Part shown: positions 45,729 to 56,689 of the stretch, one piece after another
Layout: each line of letters starts with the position of its first letter
Position numbering within the stretch: position 1 is the stretch's first letter
NCBI RefSeq assembly: GCF_003265705.1
Contig: NW_020312848.1
Location: forward strand, 53,610,765 to 53,674,764
Direction of reading: 5' to 3'
DNA from: Callorhinus ursinus
Lineage: Eukaryota > Chordata > Mammalia > Carnivora > Otariidae
DNA length: 64,000 nucleotides
Position numbers and translations under genes: made by a program
Notes under the pieces: model-generated
What the model was told of the DNA's origin: nothing
What the model saw: the letters and a program-made list of their open reading frames with translations, nothing else
Databases searched by the model: none

Positions 45729-45919
45729 AGGGACGCCTGGGTGGCTAGGTTGGTTAAGCGACTGCCTTTAGCTCAGGTCATGATCCTGGAGTCCCGGAAT
45801 CGAGTCCCACATCGGGCTCCCTGCTCAGCGGGGAGTCTGCTTCTCCCTCTGACCATCTTCCCTCTCATGCTCTCTATCTCTCATTCTCTCTCTCTCGAAT
45901 AAATAAATAAAATCTTAAA
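45729..45919 (+). mobile_element. CAN SINE, sense
   Basis: Head 'gggacgcctgggtggctagg', 'cccggaatcgagtccc', CT-rich middle, 'cgaataaataaataaaatct' tail. Target duplication 'aaacatgcatttta' before and 'aaacatgcatttca' after, one mismatch. A 60-codon frame inside is repeat-derived. Confidence 0.95.
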
Positions 45920-45934
45920 AAAAACATGCATTTC

Positions 45935-46745
45935 ATTCTCATATAAACAATGAGCCATGTTAAATATTTGACAGTCTTTTTTACCATTATAAATAATGTT
46001 ATCTATCAAGAATTGCTAGTTCTTAACCATAAGTTTGACCCTTTTTCCTCCATAGGACTCAGTCAGTCTCAGGGTTCGGGGTGTCTCTGACAGCATGCAA
46101 GGCTGAACAGCAATAAACGTGCTTCATGTTTTCTTGCAAGTGAACTAGAAGAGAAGTTATGCTCACATTTCAGTTTTTTCATATAGTAAGGCTGGAAGTA
46201 TAATTAGTTATTCAATATTAAGTAATGTTATATTCTTAGTGTTCAAGTGCCCTTTATATTTATCTTCTTTGTTATATTCTGTACATATTTCCCTCTGGTT
46301 ATTCAGAAATGTTAAAGTCCTTTCCTCTATCCAGAACTACAACTCATTTACTCTGGTCTCCAACTATTTATCTCCTTTGAGATTTTGGTTTTCAATGTGA
46401 ACCTGCCTTCAGGAAATTGTGTGTTAAGAAATGTTTTCTTGAAATGAGGAGAGCATTATTCTGAGACCCTGAGAAGCCTTAGTCCCTTTAACAATCTATG
46501 CTAGACGTTTAGTAATATGCCAAACTGCAGATAAGAGGAAGTGCATTTAATGAGTCAATTCCTGATCTCACCCTTGATTTCTTTATACTCTACCCCCTCT
46601 TTGGTCACCCTTTGTTCCTGCTTTGCCTTTACTCTTAATTCTACTTTTCAAAGTACTTTATTGTCTCTTTGCATTACTAGCTTTGGGAAAATGTGTGTGC
46701 TTTTGGCATTAATGTCTGGTCCCTCAGACAGCTCCCTGGGCTCCA
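45935..46745. other. Single-copy stretch, perhaps L2-like at the right
   Basis: No gene. C/T-rich sequence at 46555-46745 may be eroded L2, unproven. A 69-codon frame at 46541-46750 is Ser/Leu-rich and unrecognised. Confidence 0.4.
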
Positions 46746-46746
46746 T

Positions 46747-46815
46747 GTGATGATGATGATGTTGTCGATCATGATGACATTACTACTACTATTACTACTA
46801 TTACTGCTACTGCTA
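46747..46815. repeat. Trinucleotide microsatellite (TGA)n / (TAC)n
   Basis: 'tgatgatgatgatg' followed by 'ttactactactattactac' and 'tactgctactgctac', impure. It lies directly before an antisense MIR. Confidence 0.92.
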
Positions 46816-46817
46816 CC

Positions 46818-47030
46818 ATGTGCCATTTATTTAGTACCAAGTACTCTTCTACATGATTCACTAGCATTAACTAATTTAATACAACCTACGAATTAACTAC
46901 TTATGAGGTAGAGACCATTATTGTCCCCAATTTATAGGTGAAAGAGGGGGCTCAGAAAGATTAAATAATTTGCTCAGTGTTGTACAGTTCATGTACAACA
47001 CAACTAAGATTTGAACTAAGACACACTAGG
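46818..47030 (-). mobile_element. MIR SINE, antisense
   Basis: 'gtgccatttatttagtacca', 'ttaacaacctacg'-like decay, then 'tgtccccaatttataggtga', 'gggctcagaaagattaaata' and 'taagatttgaactaag' are reversed MIR blocks in order. Confidence 0.85.
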
Positions 47031-47034
47031 TCCA

Positions 47035-48615
47035 AAACCTCCATTGTTCTATTTCCAGAACTGTTAAACAGTCCTGCTGTGGTTCTACTTGTGGCCCAAA
47101 ACGTACTATGTATTTAAACATTAAGAGGTTTATTGACCAGTTTATCACTCTGTATATTCAGTGTTTGGAAACTAGCATAGTCTAAATGAGTTAATTTCTG
47201 AATTATTGAATATATTTTAAAACAAATCACCTTTCTTCTTTCAGTTGAAAGGGATTGCTTCATGATTACTTTAAAATTTTATTAGGCTGACCATGCATTC
47301 TGAAACCTTATTTGTGTTTTCACTGCAGGTATAGCAATGTTCTTATATAATTATAACAAAGATATTTAATTAACTTAGAGCTTAATTAAAACTTAAGTCC
47401 AAAATCTTAAAAAATCTGCAGCTTCTAGCCAGATGACCATTTTATACTTCATCCAGGATACTTTTGAGAATGAAAAGGATTCTATTATTATTTATCCTGG
47501 ATAACAGGTATCCATTGGGATTGTCTCGGGTGAGAAAGTATGGTCACTCTGCTTCAGCATACACTTTTGGTTGTTGCTCCAACGTCTTTTCTTCTCTGCT
47601 AACAGAAGCCTGATATTATTGAGATAAGCTTCATTATTCCACATAGCATGTACTTCGTGGGAAACTGACCCTGTTCCCAGCTCCAACAGGTAGATACTAA
47701 CTAGTTTAGGCCAATTATGGTAATTCCATTCCCTTGTCAGAAATTGTTTATTTATAATAAATATTAAACAGTGTTAAATGAGTTCATTAATAAATAAATT
47801 TCGTATTTAATTAATTTATTATGTCTAGAGCTCTCCTTACCTCTTGTTCAAGTGAGATAGTAACTTCCCTTTTTGTTTAATACTTTTTTATTTAGATTTT
47901 TTTATTTAAACCTACAAATATTCTAATATACCCATCTTAATCATTATTTGAAGAGCTGTACCCTAACCAGACTTTTACTTTACAGGGATCTCTATTTGCA
48001 TAATACAGGATCAACTTAGTGAAGTGGACTGAGGAGCTCAAGGGGGGTAAAACAGGGATGTGGGTTTACCTCCCAACAGTTCAGAAAGGTTATTAAAGGA
48101 ATAGAGAAGTGGTTTCTGTGTCTTTTGTTTTCTGAAAATGATTTAAGAAAATCAAAGGATTACACAGTAGCCATTTACACTATTAAATGGCACAGAAACA
48201 TTCCTAGAAATTTTTGAGAAGTTTTCTTACGGGAAGGCTTATTCCAATTTTTTCAGCACCTGTCCCTACAACTCCCCCACTCCCTCTTCCACATATACAC
48301 ACACAGATAAAATGTCACTCTTTGTGGGATTTTGAAGGTAATGGAAAAGAGATTTAAACTACCATTTTTTCCCCCTCATCTGAAAATAACTGCTGCTTTG
48401 GCTCAACTTCTTGTTGTCTTATGACGAATTAGGTGATTAGATATATGAATTCTTATGTTCCCTTGTATCATAGATAAGGAATCAACCTAACTAACCATGG
48501 CAAAGGAAACTAGTTAGATAAATTATATCTAAACAGTGGAATGACAAGAATATTTAGATAAGTCAGTAATGCATTTTATACAACACTATTTCAGAAACAT
48601 AGGTTTTAGGAGGAC
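47035..48615. other. Mostly single-copy stretch
   Basis: No gene. At 47470-47730 'gggaaactgaccctgttccc' and 'ggccaattatggtaattcca' recall an old DNA-transposon-like MER repeat I cannot name. A 64-codon minus frame at 47492-47686 lies there. Confidence 0.4.
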
Positions 48616-49115
48616 TTCTTTAAGATGGTGGCATGGGAAGATCCTGAACTCCCCTCCTCCCATGGACACTCCAATACTACAGCTACACATGGGTTATTTA
48701 CCTCTGAAAAGGATCTGAAAACTAGATGAACTACTTCTTTACACCAAAGGATAAAAATACCACATCGAGGTGGATAGGAGAGGTAGATACACGGTGTTAC
48801 CCCCACCTCCTCTCGTATAGTGACATACAATAGGGATGGATCTCACCAGTCTGGTGCTTCCCCAGAGGATGGAAGAGTTGGGACTCAGCTACACCAAACC
48901 CTGGGATCTGCACAGGAGAAATGAGCTCCCAAAATGTCAGGCTTAGTAAACCAGTATGGCTGATGTCCAGGGGACCCTAAGTGCTGTAGGAAACTGAGAT
49001 TTCACTTTTAAAGGGCTTGTGCATAGTCTCACTTGCTCTAAGACCCAGAAAAACAAAAAAAAAAAAAGTGAAAAGTGCTAGACTATATTTGAAGGAGATT
49101 TATTCACTTACCTAA

Positions 49116-49436
49116 AAGCATCTGGCTGGGCCCCCTGGGTGGCTCAGTCGTTGAGCGTCTGCCTTCGGCTCAGGCCATGATCCCAGGGTCCTGGGATCGA
49201 GCCCTGCATCAGGCTCCCTGCTCTGCGGGAAGCCTGCTTCTCCCTCTCCTGCTCCCCTTGCTTGTGCTCCTTCCCTCTCTCGCCATCTTTCTCTCTGTGA
49301 AATAAATAAAAATCTTTAAATAAATAAATAAAAGCATCTGGCTGGCTCAGTCAGTGGAGTGTGCAACTCTTGATCTCGCAGTTGTGGGTTAGAGTCTCAC
49401 ATTGGTTTTGGAGATTACTTAAAAATAAAAGCCTTA
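49116..49436 (+). mobile_element. Short tRNA-like SINE, interrupted by a younger SINE
   Basis: The left part is only 'gcatctggctgg' (49118-49129). The right part from 49346 continues 'ctcagtcagtggagtgtgca', 'actcttgatctcgcagttgt', 'gggttagagtctcac' and ends 'aaaaataaaagccttaaag'. Same compact form as the 30255 copy. Confidence 0.9.
49130..49329 (+). mobile_element. Young CAN SINE nested in an older SINE
   Basis: Head 'ggccccctgggtggctcag', 'gggatcgagccctgcatc', CT-rich middle, tail 'aaatctttaaataaataaat'. It is flanked by a perfect 16-bp target duplication 'aaaagcatctggctgg' (49114-49129 and 49330-49345), which overlaps the first bases of the older SINE. The perfect duplication points to recent insertion. 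Confidence 0.97.
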
Positions 49437-50559
49437 AAGAATATGTTGGAGGGGAAGAGTGTTGAAACTCTCTTCAGAGACCAAAGTACTGGTGGATGTC
49501 AGTGTTAACACTCCACCAACCTTGCTAGCATAGATCGGTGAGCTTGAACGTGGCACCATCCTGCTACCTTGCTGAAGCCAAAGAGCACGGACAGTTATGG
49601 CATTCTCCCACTCCCTGGCTGGGGCTGGTGAGTCCTAGTAGTCATGGCATTCTCCTGCTCCTAGATTAAAGGTGTGCACAGATAAGACACTTTCCTGCTA
49701 TATTCCTGAAACTATAGGTAGATGCAGTCAAGACATTTTCTTGCTGCCTTTATGAAGCTAGGGAGTATGCCCTGACCCCCACCCTCTCTAGCTACTTAGC
49801 TAAAGCCAGCTGGTGTATACAGTCCACACAGGAGATGCCCCCTTGATCCACTATCCCTGGTGGCTGAAGGGGCTCGCATTCCCAAGATCCACGGAAAGGT
49901 AATAATAGGAAAGACATTTCTTGTTAGGCCACCAGCCCAGAGCACTGAAAAGACAGCACACTGAAATACAATACCAGTCTTCCTGTGAAAAAGTCCTATT
50001 TCCTTAGTCTGTGCTTTAGCCTGAAGGTCAGGTTTCAGGTTTCCCACAGAGCTAGAGTCTAAGAAGACACATCCAGGGAACATAAGCAGGGAGACACCAT
50101 CCTTGTGCACCTCTTGCTATAACTCAACGAGACCTCCCAGAAAGCTTATATGCTCATCTGGATCTCTGATTTTTTGCAACTCTCACCTAGGGGATACCTC
50201 TATATCCTGGGACGGAGGCCAGAAGGGGTTAAGCTTGTGGCCCTATAGGACTATATATAATTTCCATACTTTAGAAAATGCTGCTTGAGGGACTGGCTTC
50301 TAGTCAGCCCAAAACTAGGTGCTAAATGAGATTCCTCCCTTCGGAACTCTGACAGGTCTTGGCACACCCTCAACAATGGGAACATATCAGAATGAATCAA
50401 GTGGGTTAGACAATCACAAAGTTTCAAGAAACAACCAAGAGCTTGGGCAAGGTTGAAGAGAAGATTTATCACCAACACAAGGCCATTCCTTTAAAACTAC
50501 CAGAGGTAGCTTCTTCACCTAATACATAGAAACACAGAGAAACAGGCAAAGTGAAGACA

Positions 50560-51490
50560 CAAAAAAATATGTAACAAATGAAAGAAGGAGATGAAACCTC
50601 AGAAAAAGACCTTAATGGTATGGAGATAAGTAATCTGCCTGATAAAGAATTCAAAGTAACGGTGAGATAGATGATCACTGAACTGAACTCCAGAGAAGAA
50701 TAGATAAACACAGTGAGAAGTTCAGCAGTGAGACATGAAGTGTAAGAAAATACCAAATAGAAGTCACAGAGTTGAAAAGTACAATAACTGCAGTGAAAAA
50801 TACCTTCGAGGGGTTCAACAGCAGACTGGGTGAAGTAAAAAATGAATTAGCAAGCTGAAAGACAAAACAAAGGATCTCACCCAGACAGAGCAACAAAAAG
50901 AAAAAAGAATTTTAAAAAATAAAGACAACTTAAGGGACCTGCAGGACAGCATCAAGCAGAGTAATATCCACATTATAGGGGTCCCAGAAAGAGAAGAGAG
51001 AGAGACAGACAGACAGACAGGCAGAAGACTTACTTGAAGAAATAATGGCTGAAAACTTCTCTATGAAGGAAGCAAACATCCAGGTTCAGGAAGCCCAGAG
51101 AGTTCCAAATAAGAGGAACCCAGAGATCCACACCAAGACACATGGTAATTAAAATGTCAAATTTAAAGATAAAGAGAGAATCTTAAAGGCAAATTTAAAG
51201 ATAGAGAATCGTAAAAGCAGCAAGAGAAAAACAAATTGTCACATACAAAGGAATCCCATAAGGCCATCTGGTGAATAGAAACTTGAAGGCCAGAAGGGTA
51301 CAGTGTGACCAATTCAAAGTACTGAAAGAAATAAACTTCCAATTAGGGACACCCTACCTAGCAAGACTATCATTCAGACTTGAAGGATAAAGAGTTCCTC
51401 AGACAAGAAAGACCTAGCTTAAAGGAGTTCATCACTACTAAATAAGCCTTAACGAGAATATTAAAGGGACCTTTAAGCTGAAAAGAAATG
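50560..51490 (+). pseudogene. L1 ORF1 relic
   Basis: Decayed coding region for the L1 RNA-binding chaperone. Recognisable parts: 'ctgataaagaattcaaagta' (N-terminal), the coiled-coil-coding Lys/Glu-rich middle, 'cattataggggtcccagaaa', 'gaagaaataatggctgaaaa', 'ccaggttcaggaagcccag' and 'accctacctagcaagactat' (C-terminal). No frame stays open over its length. It contains the left copy of the 148-bp duplication (50671-50818) in its native context, and a small ACAG repeat at 51001-51023. Confidence 0.8.
50671..50818 (+). repeat. 148-bp perfect direct repeat, left copy
   Basis: Starts 'atgatcactgaactgaactc' and ends 'accttcgaggggttcaa'. Sequence on both sides is contiguous L1 ORF1, so this is the native copy. 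An identical copy is at 52570-52717. Confidence 0.97.
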
Positions 51491-52569
51491 GCACTAAATA
51501 ATAACGAGAACATAATGAAAGTAAAAATCTCACTGCAAAAGGAAGGAAATAATAAAGATCAGAGTAGAAATAAATGAAAAAGGTAAATAAAAGATCAATG
51601 AAACTCAGAGCTGGTTCTTTGAAAAGGTAAAATCAATGAACTTTTAGCTAAAATCACCAGTGAAAGAGGGCTCAAATAAATAAAATTGGGAGTGAAGGAG
51701 GAGAAGGTACAACTGATAGCACAGAACTACCAGGGATCATGAGACTACTAAAACAATTATATGCCAACAAATTGGACAACCCAGAAGAAATGAATAAATT
51801 CCTAGAAACTTACCCTCTTCTAGGACCGAATCACGAAGAGATAGAAAACTGAATAGACTAGTAAGGAAATGGTATCAGGAATCAAAAACTTTATAACAAA
51901 CAAAAATCCAGAAGCAGCTTCACTGGTGAATTGTGCCAAATATTTAAAGATTTACCTATCCTTCTCAAACTATTCCAAAAATTAAAGAGGGGGGAATGCT
52001 TCCAAACTCATTTTAAGAAGTCAGTGTTACCCTGATACCAAAATCAAACAAGCACACCACACAAAGAAATTACAGGCCAATATTCTTGATAGACATAGAT
52101 GCAAAAAACCTTACAAAATATTAGCAAACTGAATTCAATGAATATTTTAAAAAATCATACACCATGATCAAGTGGAATGCATTCCAAGGAATGCAAGAAT
52201 CATTCAACATTCACAAGTCAATCAATGTGATATACCACATAAACAAAATGAAGGATAAAAATATCATTTCAATAGATGCTAAAAAAAGCATTTGACAAAA
52301 TTCAACATCCATTTATAATAAAAGCTATCAATAAAGTGGTTATAGAGGAAATGTACCCCAAAATAAGGCCATATATGACAAGCCTGAAGTTAATATCATA
52401 GTTAATGGTAAAAGGCTGAAGGTTTTTTTCTAAGATCAGGAACAAGACAAAGATGCCACTCTCCCCACTTTTATTCAACATAGTACTGGAAGTCCTAGCC
52501 ATAGCAATTAGCAAGAAAAAGAAATAAAGGGCATAGAAATTGGAAAGGGAAAAGTAAAACTGTCACTAT

Positions 52570-52717
52570 ATGATCACTGAACTGAACTCCAGAGAAGAAT
52601 AGATAAACACAGTGAGAAGTTCAGCAGTGAGACATGAAGTGTAAGAAAATACCAAATAGAAGTCACAGAGTTGAAAAGTACAATAACTGCAGTGAAAAAT
52701 ACCTTCGAGGGGTTCAA
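52570..52717 (+). repeat. 148-bp perfect direct repeat, right (displaced) copy
   Basis: Base-for-base identical to 50671-50818 by eye, 1,899 bases downstream in the same orientation. Here it is out of place: ORF2 RT sequence lies to its left and 3' ORF2 of another L1 to its right. At the right joint 'ttcaa|ataatcc' there is possible microhomology with the expected L1 'caaataatcc'. Confidence 0.95.
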
Positions 52718-53194
52718 ATAATCCAGTTAAGAAATGGACAGATGGTATGAATAGACATTTTTCCAAAGAAGCCATACAGATGGCTAACAGACACATGAAA
52801 AGGTGCTCAACATCACTCACCATTAAGGAAATACAAGTCAAAAGTACAATGAGATATCACCTCACACCTGTCAGAGTGGCTAAAATCAACAACACAGGAA
52901 ACAACAGATGTTGATGAGGATGCAGAGAAAGACGATCACTTTTACACTGTTGGTGGGAATGAAAGCTGGTGCAGCCACTCTGGAAAACAGTGTGGAGGTT
53001 CCTCAAAAATTTAAAAATAGTACTACCCTATGACCTAGCAATTACACTACTAGGTATTTACCCAAAAGATACAAAAATACTGATTCGAAGGGACACATGT
53101 ACCACAATGTCTATAGCATCATTATCAACAATAGCCAAACTATTGAGAGAGTCCAAATGTCTATTGACTGATGAATGGATAAAGAAGAAATGGT

Positions 53195-53198
<4 letters not shown>

Positions 53199-53245
<47 letters not shown>

Positions 53246-53255
53246 NNNNNNNNNN

Positions 53256-53303
<48 letters not shown>
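53199..53303. repeat. (CA)n microsatellite containing a gap
   Basis: Pure CA/AC on both sides of ten N. True length unknown. It produces meaningless His-Thr and Cys-Val frames on both strands. Confidence 0.98.
53246..53255. other. Assembly gap (10 N)
   Basis: Ten N bases inside the CA repeat: an unresolved or arbitrary-length gap, so sequence order here is less certain. Confidence 0.99.
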
Positions 53304-53305
<2 letters not shown>

Positions 53306-54225
53306 GAATATTACTCAGCCATCAAAAAGAATGAAATTTTGCCATTTTCAAAGGCAAGATTATGCAATGAGGAAAAGATAGTATCTTCAATAAATGATAT
53401 TGGGAAGACTGGAAAATGATGCAAAAGGGTGAAACTAGACCACTATCTTACATTTACCATGTTAACTCAAAATGAATTAAAGACTTGACTGTAAGACCTA
53501 AAACCATAAAATTCCTAGAAGACACAGGTGGTAAGCTCCTTGACATCAGTCTTAGTGAAGTTTTTTTTTGCCAAAAGTAAAGCAAAAGTAAACAAATGGG
53601 ACTACATCAAACTAAAAAGCTTTTGCACGATGAAGGAAACCATCAACAAAACAAAAAGGCAGCCTACTGAATAGGAGGAGATATTTGCAACTCATATATC
53701 CAAAAAGGGTTAATATACAAAATATATAAAGAACTTACACAACTCAATAAAAAACAAACAATCTGAGCAAAAAATGGGCAGAAGATAGGAATAGATAGTT
53801 TTCCACAGAAGACATACAGATGGCCAGTAGGCACATAGAAAGATGTTTAGTGTCGCCAATCAATAGGGAAATGTACATGCAAGCTAAACCCACAATGAGA
53901 TATCACCTTAAACCTACCAAATAGCTATTATCAAAAAGATAGGAGATAAGTATTGGTGAGGATGTAGAAGAAAGGAAACCCTTGTGCACTGTTGGTGGGA
54001 GTGTAAATTGGTGCAGCCCCTATGGAAGGGAATATGGAGGTTCCTCAAAAAAAAAAAAAAATACAAGTACCCATATGATCTAGCAATTCCTCTGCTGGGT
54101 ATCCATACAAAGAATATTAAACACTAATTCAAAAAGATATATGCACCCCTGTGTTCACTGCAACATTGTTTACAATAGCCAAGATATAGAAACAAACTAA
54201 ATGTTCTACTGATGGATGAATGGTA

Positions 54226-54689
54226 CAGGCATACCTCAGAGATATTAAGAGTTTGGTTCCAGACCACTAGAATAAGGCAAAGGTCCCAGTAAAATGAGTC
54301 AAAAGAATTTTTTTCATTTTCCAGTGCATATGAAAGTTACATTTACACTATATTTTAGTGTATTAAGTGTGTAATAGCATTGTCTAAAAATGTATGTAGT
54401 ATGTAGGTCTAATTAAAAATATTTTCTTGCTAAAAATGCTAGTTATCATCTGAGCTTTTAGCAAGTTGTAATTACTGAACACAGATCACCAAAACAAATA
54501 ATAATGAAAAAGTTTGAAATATGGAATTACCAAAATGTGACTCAAACATGAAGTGAGCAAATGCTGTTGGAAAAATGGTGCTGATAGACTTCCTTCGTTC
54601 AGGGTTGCCACAAACCTTCATTTTTTTTTTTTTAATTCAGTATCTATGAAGTTCAGTAAAGCAAAGCACAGTAAAACAAGTGATGCCTG
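54226..54689. mobile_element. Tigger1-like non-autonomous mariner element, about 464 bp
   Basis: Ends 'caggcatacctcagagatat' and 'aaaacaagtgatgcctg' form terminal inverted repeats, flanked by TA on both sides (54224-54225, 54690-54691), the TcMar target. Internal 'gtttggttccagaccactag' and 'gttggaaaaatggtgctgat' match the two ends of Tigger1, with the transposase gene deleted. Inserted in the L1 ORF2 tail at its CA/TA-rich spot. Confidence 0.92.
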
Positions 54690-55034
54690 TATACACACAG
54701 ACACACACACAGGAATACTATTCAGCTATTAAAAAGAATAAAATATTGCCATTTGCAACAACATGGATGGATCTTGAGGCTATTATGCTAAGTGAAATAA
54801 ATTAGAGAAAGACATACATCATATGATTTCACTTAGATGTGGAATTGTAAAAACAAAACGAAACTCAGGATTGTAGATGCAGAGAACAAATTGGTGGTTG
54901 CCAGAAAGGGGAGAGTTTGGCAGGGGAGAAATAGGTAAAGGGGTTCAAGAAATACAGACTTCAATTTGTAAAATAAGTAAGTCACGAGGATTTAATGTAC
55001 AGCATGGGGGTTATAGTCAATAATATTAACTTTA

Positions 55035-55250
55035 GGGTGCCTGCATGGCTCAGTCGGTCATGCATTGCATTCTTGGTTTCAGCTCAGGTCATGATCTCAA
55101 GGCCATGAGATGGAGCCCCAGATGGGCTCCACACTTAGCACAGAGTCTGCTAGAGATTCATTCCTCCTCCCTCTTCCTCCCCCCTGCTTGCTCTCTCTCT
55201 CTCAAATAAATAATCTTAAAAAATAATATATTAAAAAAATAAATAAATAA
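55035..55250 (+). mobile_element. CAN SINE, sense, inside L1 3' UTR
   Basis: 'agggtgcctgcatggctcag' head, 'gatggagccccagatgggct', CT-rich middle, 'caaataaataatcttaaaaa' tail. Flanks 'aataatattaac' and 'aataatatattaac' mark the target duplication. Confidence 0.9.
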
Positions 55251-55455
55251 TATATTAACGTTGTATGTTGACAATAACTAGACTTATTGTGGTAATTGTT
55301 CTGCAGTGTATACAAATGTTGAATTACTATGTTGCACGCCTGAAACTAATATCATATGTCCATTATACCTCAATTAAAGAAAAATAACATGTTTTGATTA
55401 AATTCCTTAATTATTAATAGGAAAATTACTAGAAATATGTATCTATTCTATACAA

Positions 55456-55578
55456 TATATATATTTGCTAAGTATGTATATTATATATGTGTCATATTTT
55501 ATGTAATATACATAATACATATAGATTATATATATTTATATATATTTGTGTGTGTGTGTGTGTGTATACACACACACC
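55456..55578. repeat. AT-rich tract with (TG)n / (CA)n
   Basis: TA-rich sequence leading to about ten pure TG units and then 'tatacacacacac'. The TG and CA arms could pair into a hairpin. Confidence 0.9.
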
Positions 55579-55584
55579 AAAGTG

Positions 55585-56560
55585 TTATCAGTGGTTATTT
55601 CTGAGGGATAGTTGTAACTTTTTCATTTTCTTATTTATCATTTTCTGTATGATTTAACTTTGTTCATTGAACGTGTATTTTTTTCTTAAAATAAGAAAAA
55701 AATTAAAAAATAGAAAATAATTATTAAATTGTCAATCAGGGCAATTATCTAATTAGTGTGTAATTTACTGCTATATATGGTTAATCAGGTGCTCCATTGC
55801 TCAAGCATTCCAAGGAATAAAGATTTACTGTATCTTTGCTTGTGTTTCTGCTCAGGATTTTAACACCTTTAAAGACAATGATGTTGTAGATCATGTGTTT
55901 CAAAAGCCTTTAAAAATTGGAATTTTTATTCATAGAGGATTTTTTTTCTTGATACTGTACACTTTTTAAAACACTTAAATATTAGCTCCTAAGTGACTTA
56001 TCTTTTAGAACTGTCATTTATAAAACCTGAAAAGGATTCCTTTCCCTGTATAAACTAACTTAAAATTAATCCTAAAAAGGGACGGAGTATGCCAAGTGCT
56101 GCTTAACACCCTGAGTCATAAGTCCACCATTTATAACAAATATTTTGTAATTCTCCCTTTACTAATATGAAATGAAATTCTTAGATATGTTTTGATACAT
56201 ATAATTTCAAAAATCAGTATAATAGAAAATGTAAATGATCAGGAATGACTAAATTAAGAGATTTTATGAAGTAGCCATGTAGTTGCCCTACTTGTAGAAT
56301 AACTATAATTATGATAGCTAAAAATAAGAGGATACATGAGCCATGATTAGTACTATTTCTCAAAATGATGAAAGTGGGACAATTCTGAAGAAAATACCTT
56401 GATATACAGTATTACTCAACTCCTGATAAATTCAGTGTATATGAAAAACATGAAAAAATACTTTAGATTTTATATGCAAAATAAGGTTAGGTCTAGTCAC
56501 AAGTTCTTTATTTTCATGAATGTTTAGAAAAAGTCTTGCAAGATGCAGTAGTTTTCTTCT
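55585..56560. other. Single-copy stretch, candidate conserved block at 55740-55925
   Basis: No gene. 'caattatctaattagtgtgt' at about 55741-55760 has a homeodomain-type TAATTA core, and 'ttgtgtttctgctcag' at about 55840-55855 is acceptor-like without a paired donor. Nothing else clear. Confidence 0.35.
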
Positions 56561-56564
56561 CTAT

Positions 56565-56665
56565 TTCAGGTTGACTAGCAGACATAACCCCTGCCCACAT
56601 GTGGTAACGATGTCTCAAATTGTTACAACCAAAAATTCTCTCATAAATTCCCAGAACTCCCTTTA
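56565..56665 (+). mobile_element. MER5A-like hAT fragment
   Basis: 'gttgactagcagacataacc', 'cctgcccacatgtggtaacg' and 'attgttacaaccaaaaattc' keep the order of MER5A. No terminal repeats preserved. Confidence 0.55.
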
Positions 56666-56689
56666 TAAAGCAGTGTGGCTCCCAACACT

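Larger units (their letters stand above)
48618..52569 (+). mobile_element. L1 LINE, sense, 5' region to mid ORF2 (left part of a mosaic)
   Basis: Starts with the L1 5' leader 'ttctttaagatggtggcatg' and 'gatcctgaactcccctcctc'. A long 5' region (to about 50560) carries a SINE-in-SINE at 49116-49436. ORF1 relic follows at about 50560-51490. ORF2 is then represented only from late endonuclease sequence on (from about 51500), through 'caacaaattggacaacccag' and 'attcaacatagtactggaag' in the RT domain. It breaks off at 52569 in 'aaaactgtcact', where consensus L1 would continue into the next RT block. Frameshifts and stops are frequent. The continuation of an L1 of this age resumes at 53348. Confidence 0.85.
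52718..53347 (+). mobile_element. Carnivore L1 fragment, sense, C-terminal ORF2 (younger)
   Basis: 'ataatccagttaagaaatgg', 'gctcaacatcactcaccatt', 'caacaacacaggaaacaaca', 'gattcgaagggacacatgta' and 'tattactcagccatcaaaaa' match carnivore L1 ORF2 closely and are better preserved than the L1 around them. Includes the (CA)n that is normal at this spot in carnivore L1s, with an assembly gap inside. It ends near 'tgccatttt', where older L1 sequence resumes with 'caaaggcaagattatgc'. Confidence 0.8.
53348..55385 (+). mobile_element. L1 LINE, sense, ORF2 3' part and 3' UTR (right part of mosaic)
   Basis: 'gtgaaactagaccactatct', 'gggactacatcaaactaaaa', 'ggtgcagcccctatggaagg', then 'ggtggttgccagaaagggga', 'gattgtagatgcagagaaca' and 'cacgcctgaaactaatatca' run in normal L1 order to the 3' end near 55385. 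A Tigger1-like element (54226-54689) and a SINE (55035-55250) interrupt it. Reading is closed throughout. Confidence 0.85.

Noticed and set aside
52566..52841. 91-codon minus frame sharing its end with the 50469-50756 frame
   Set aside because: The shared protein ending comes from the 148-bp DNA duplication read on the wrong strand of L1.
53058..53381. Frames of alternating His-Thr or Cys-Val on both strands
   Set aside because: Translation of the CA repeat with undefined residues from the gap; not protein-coding.
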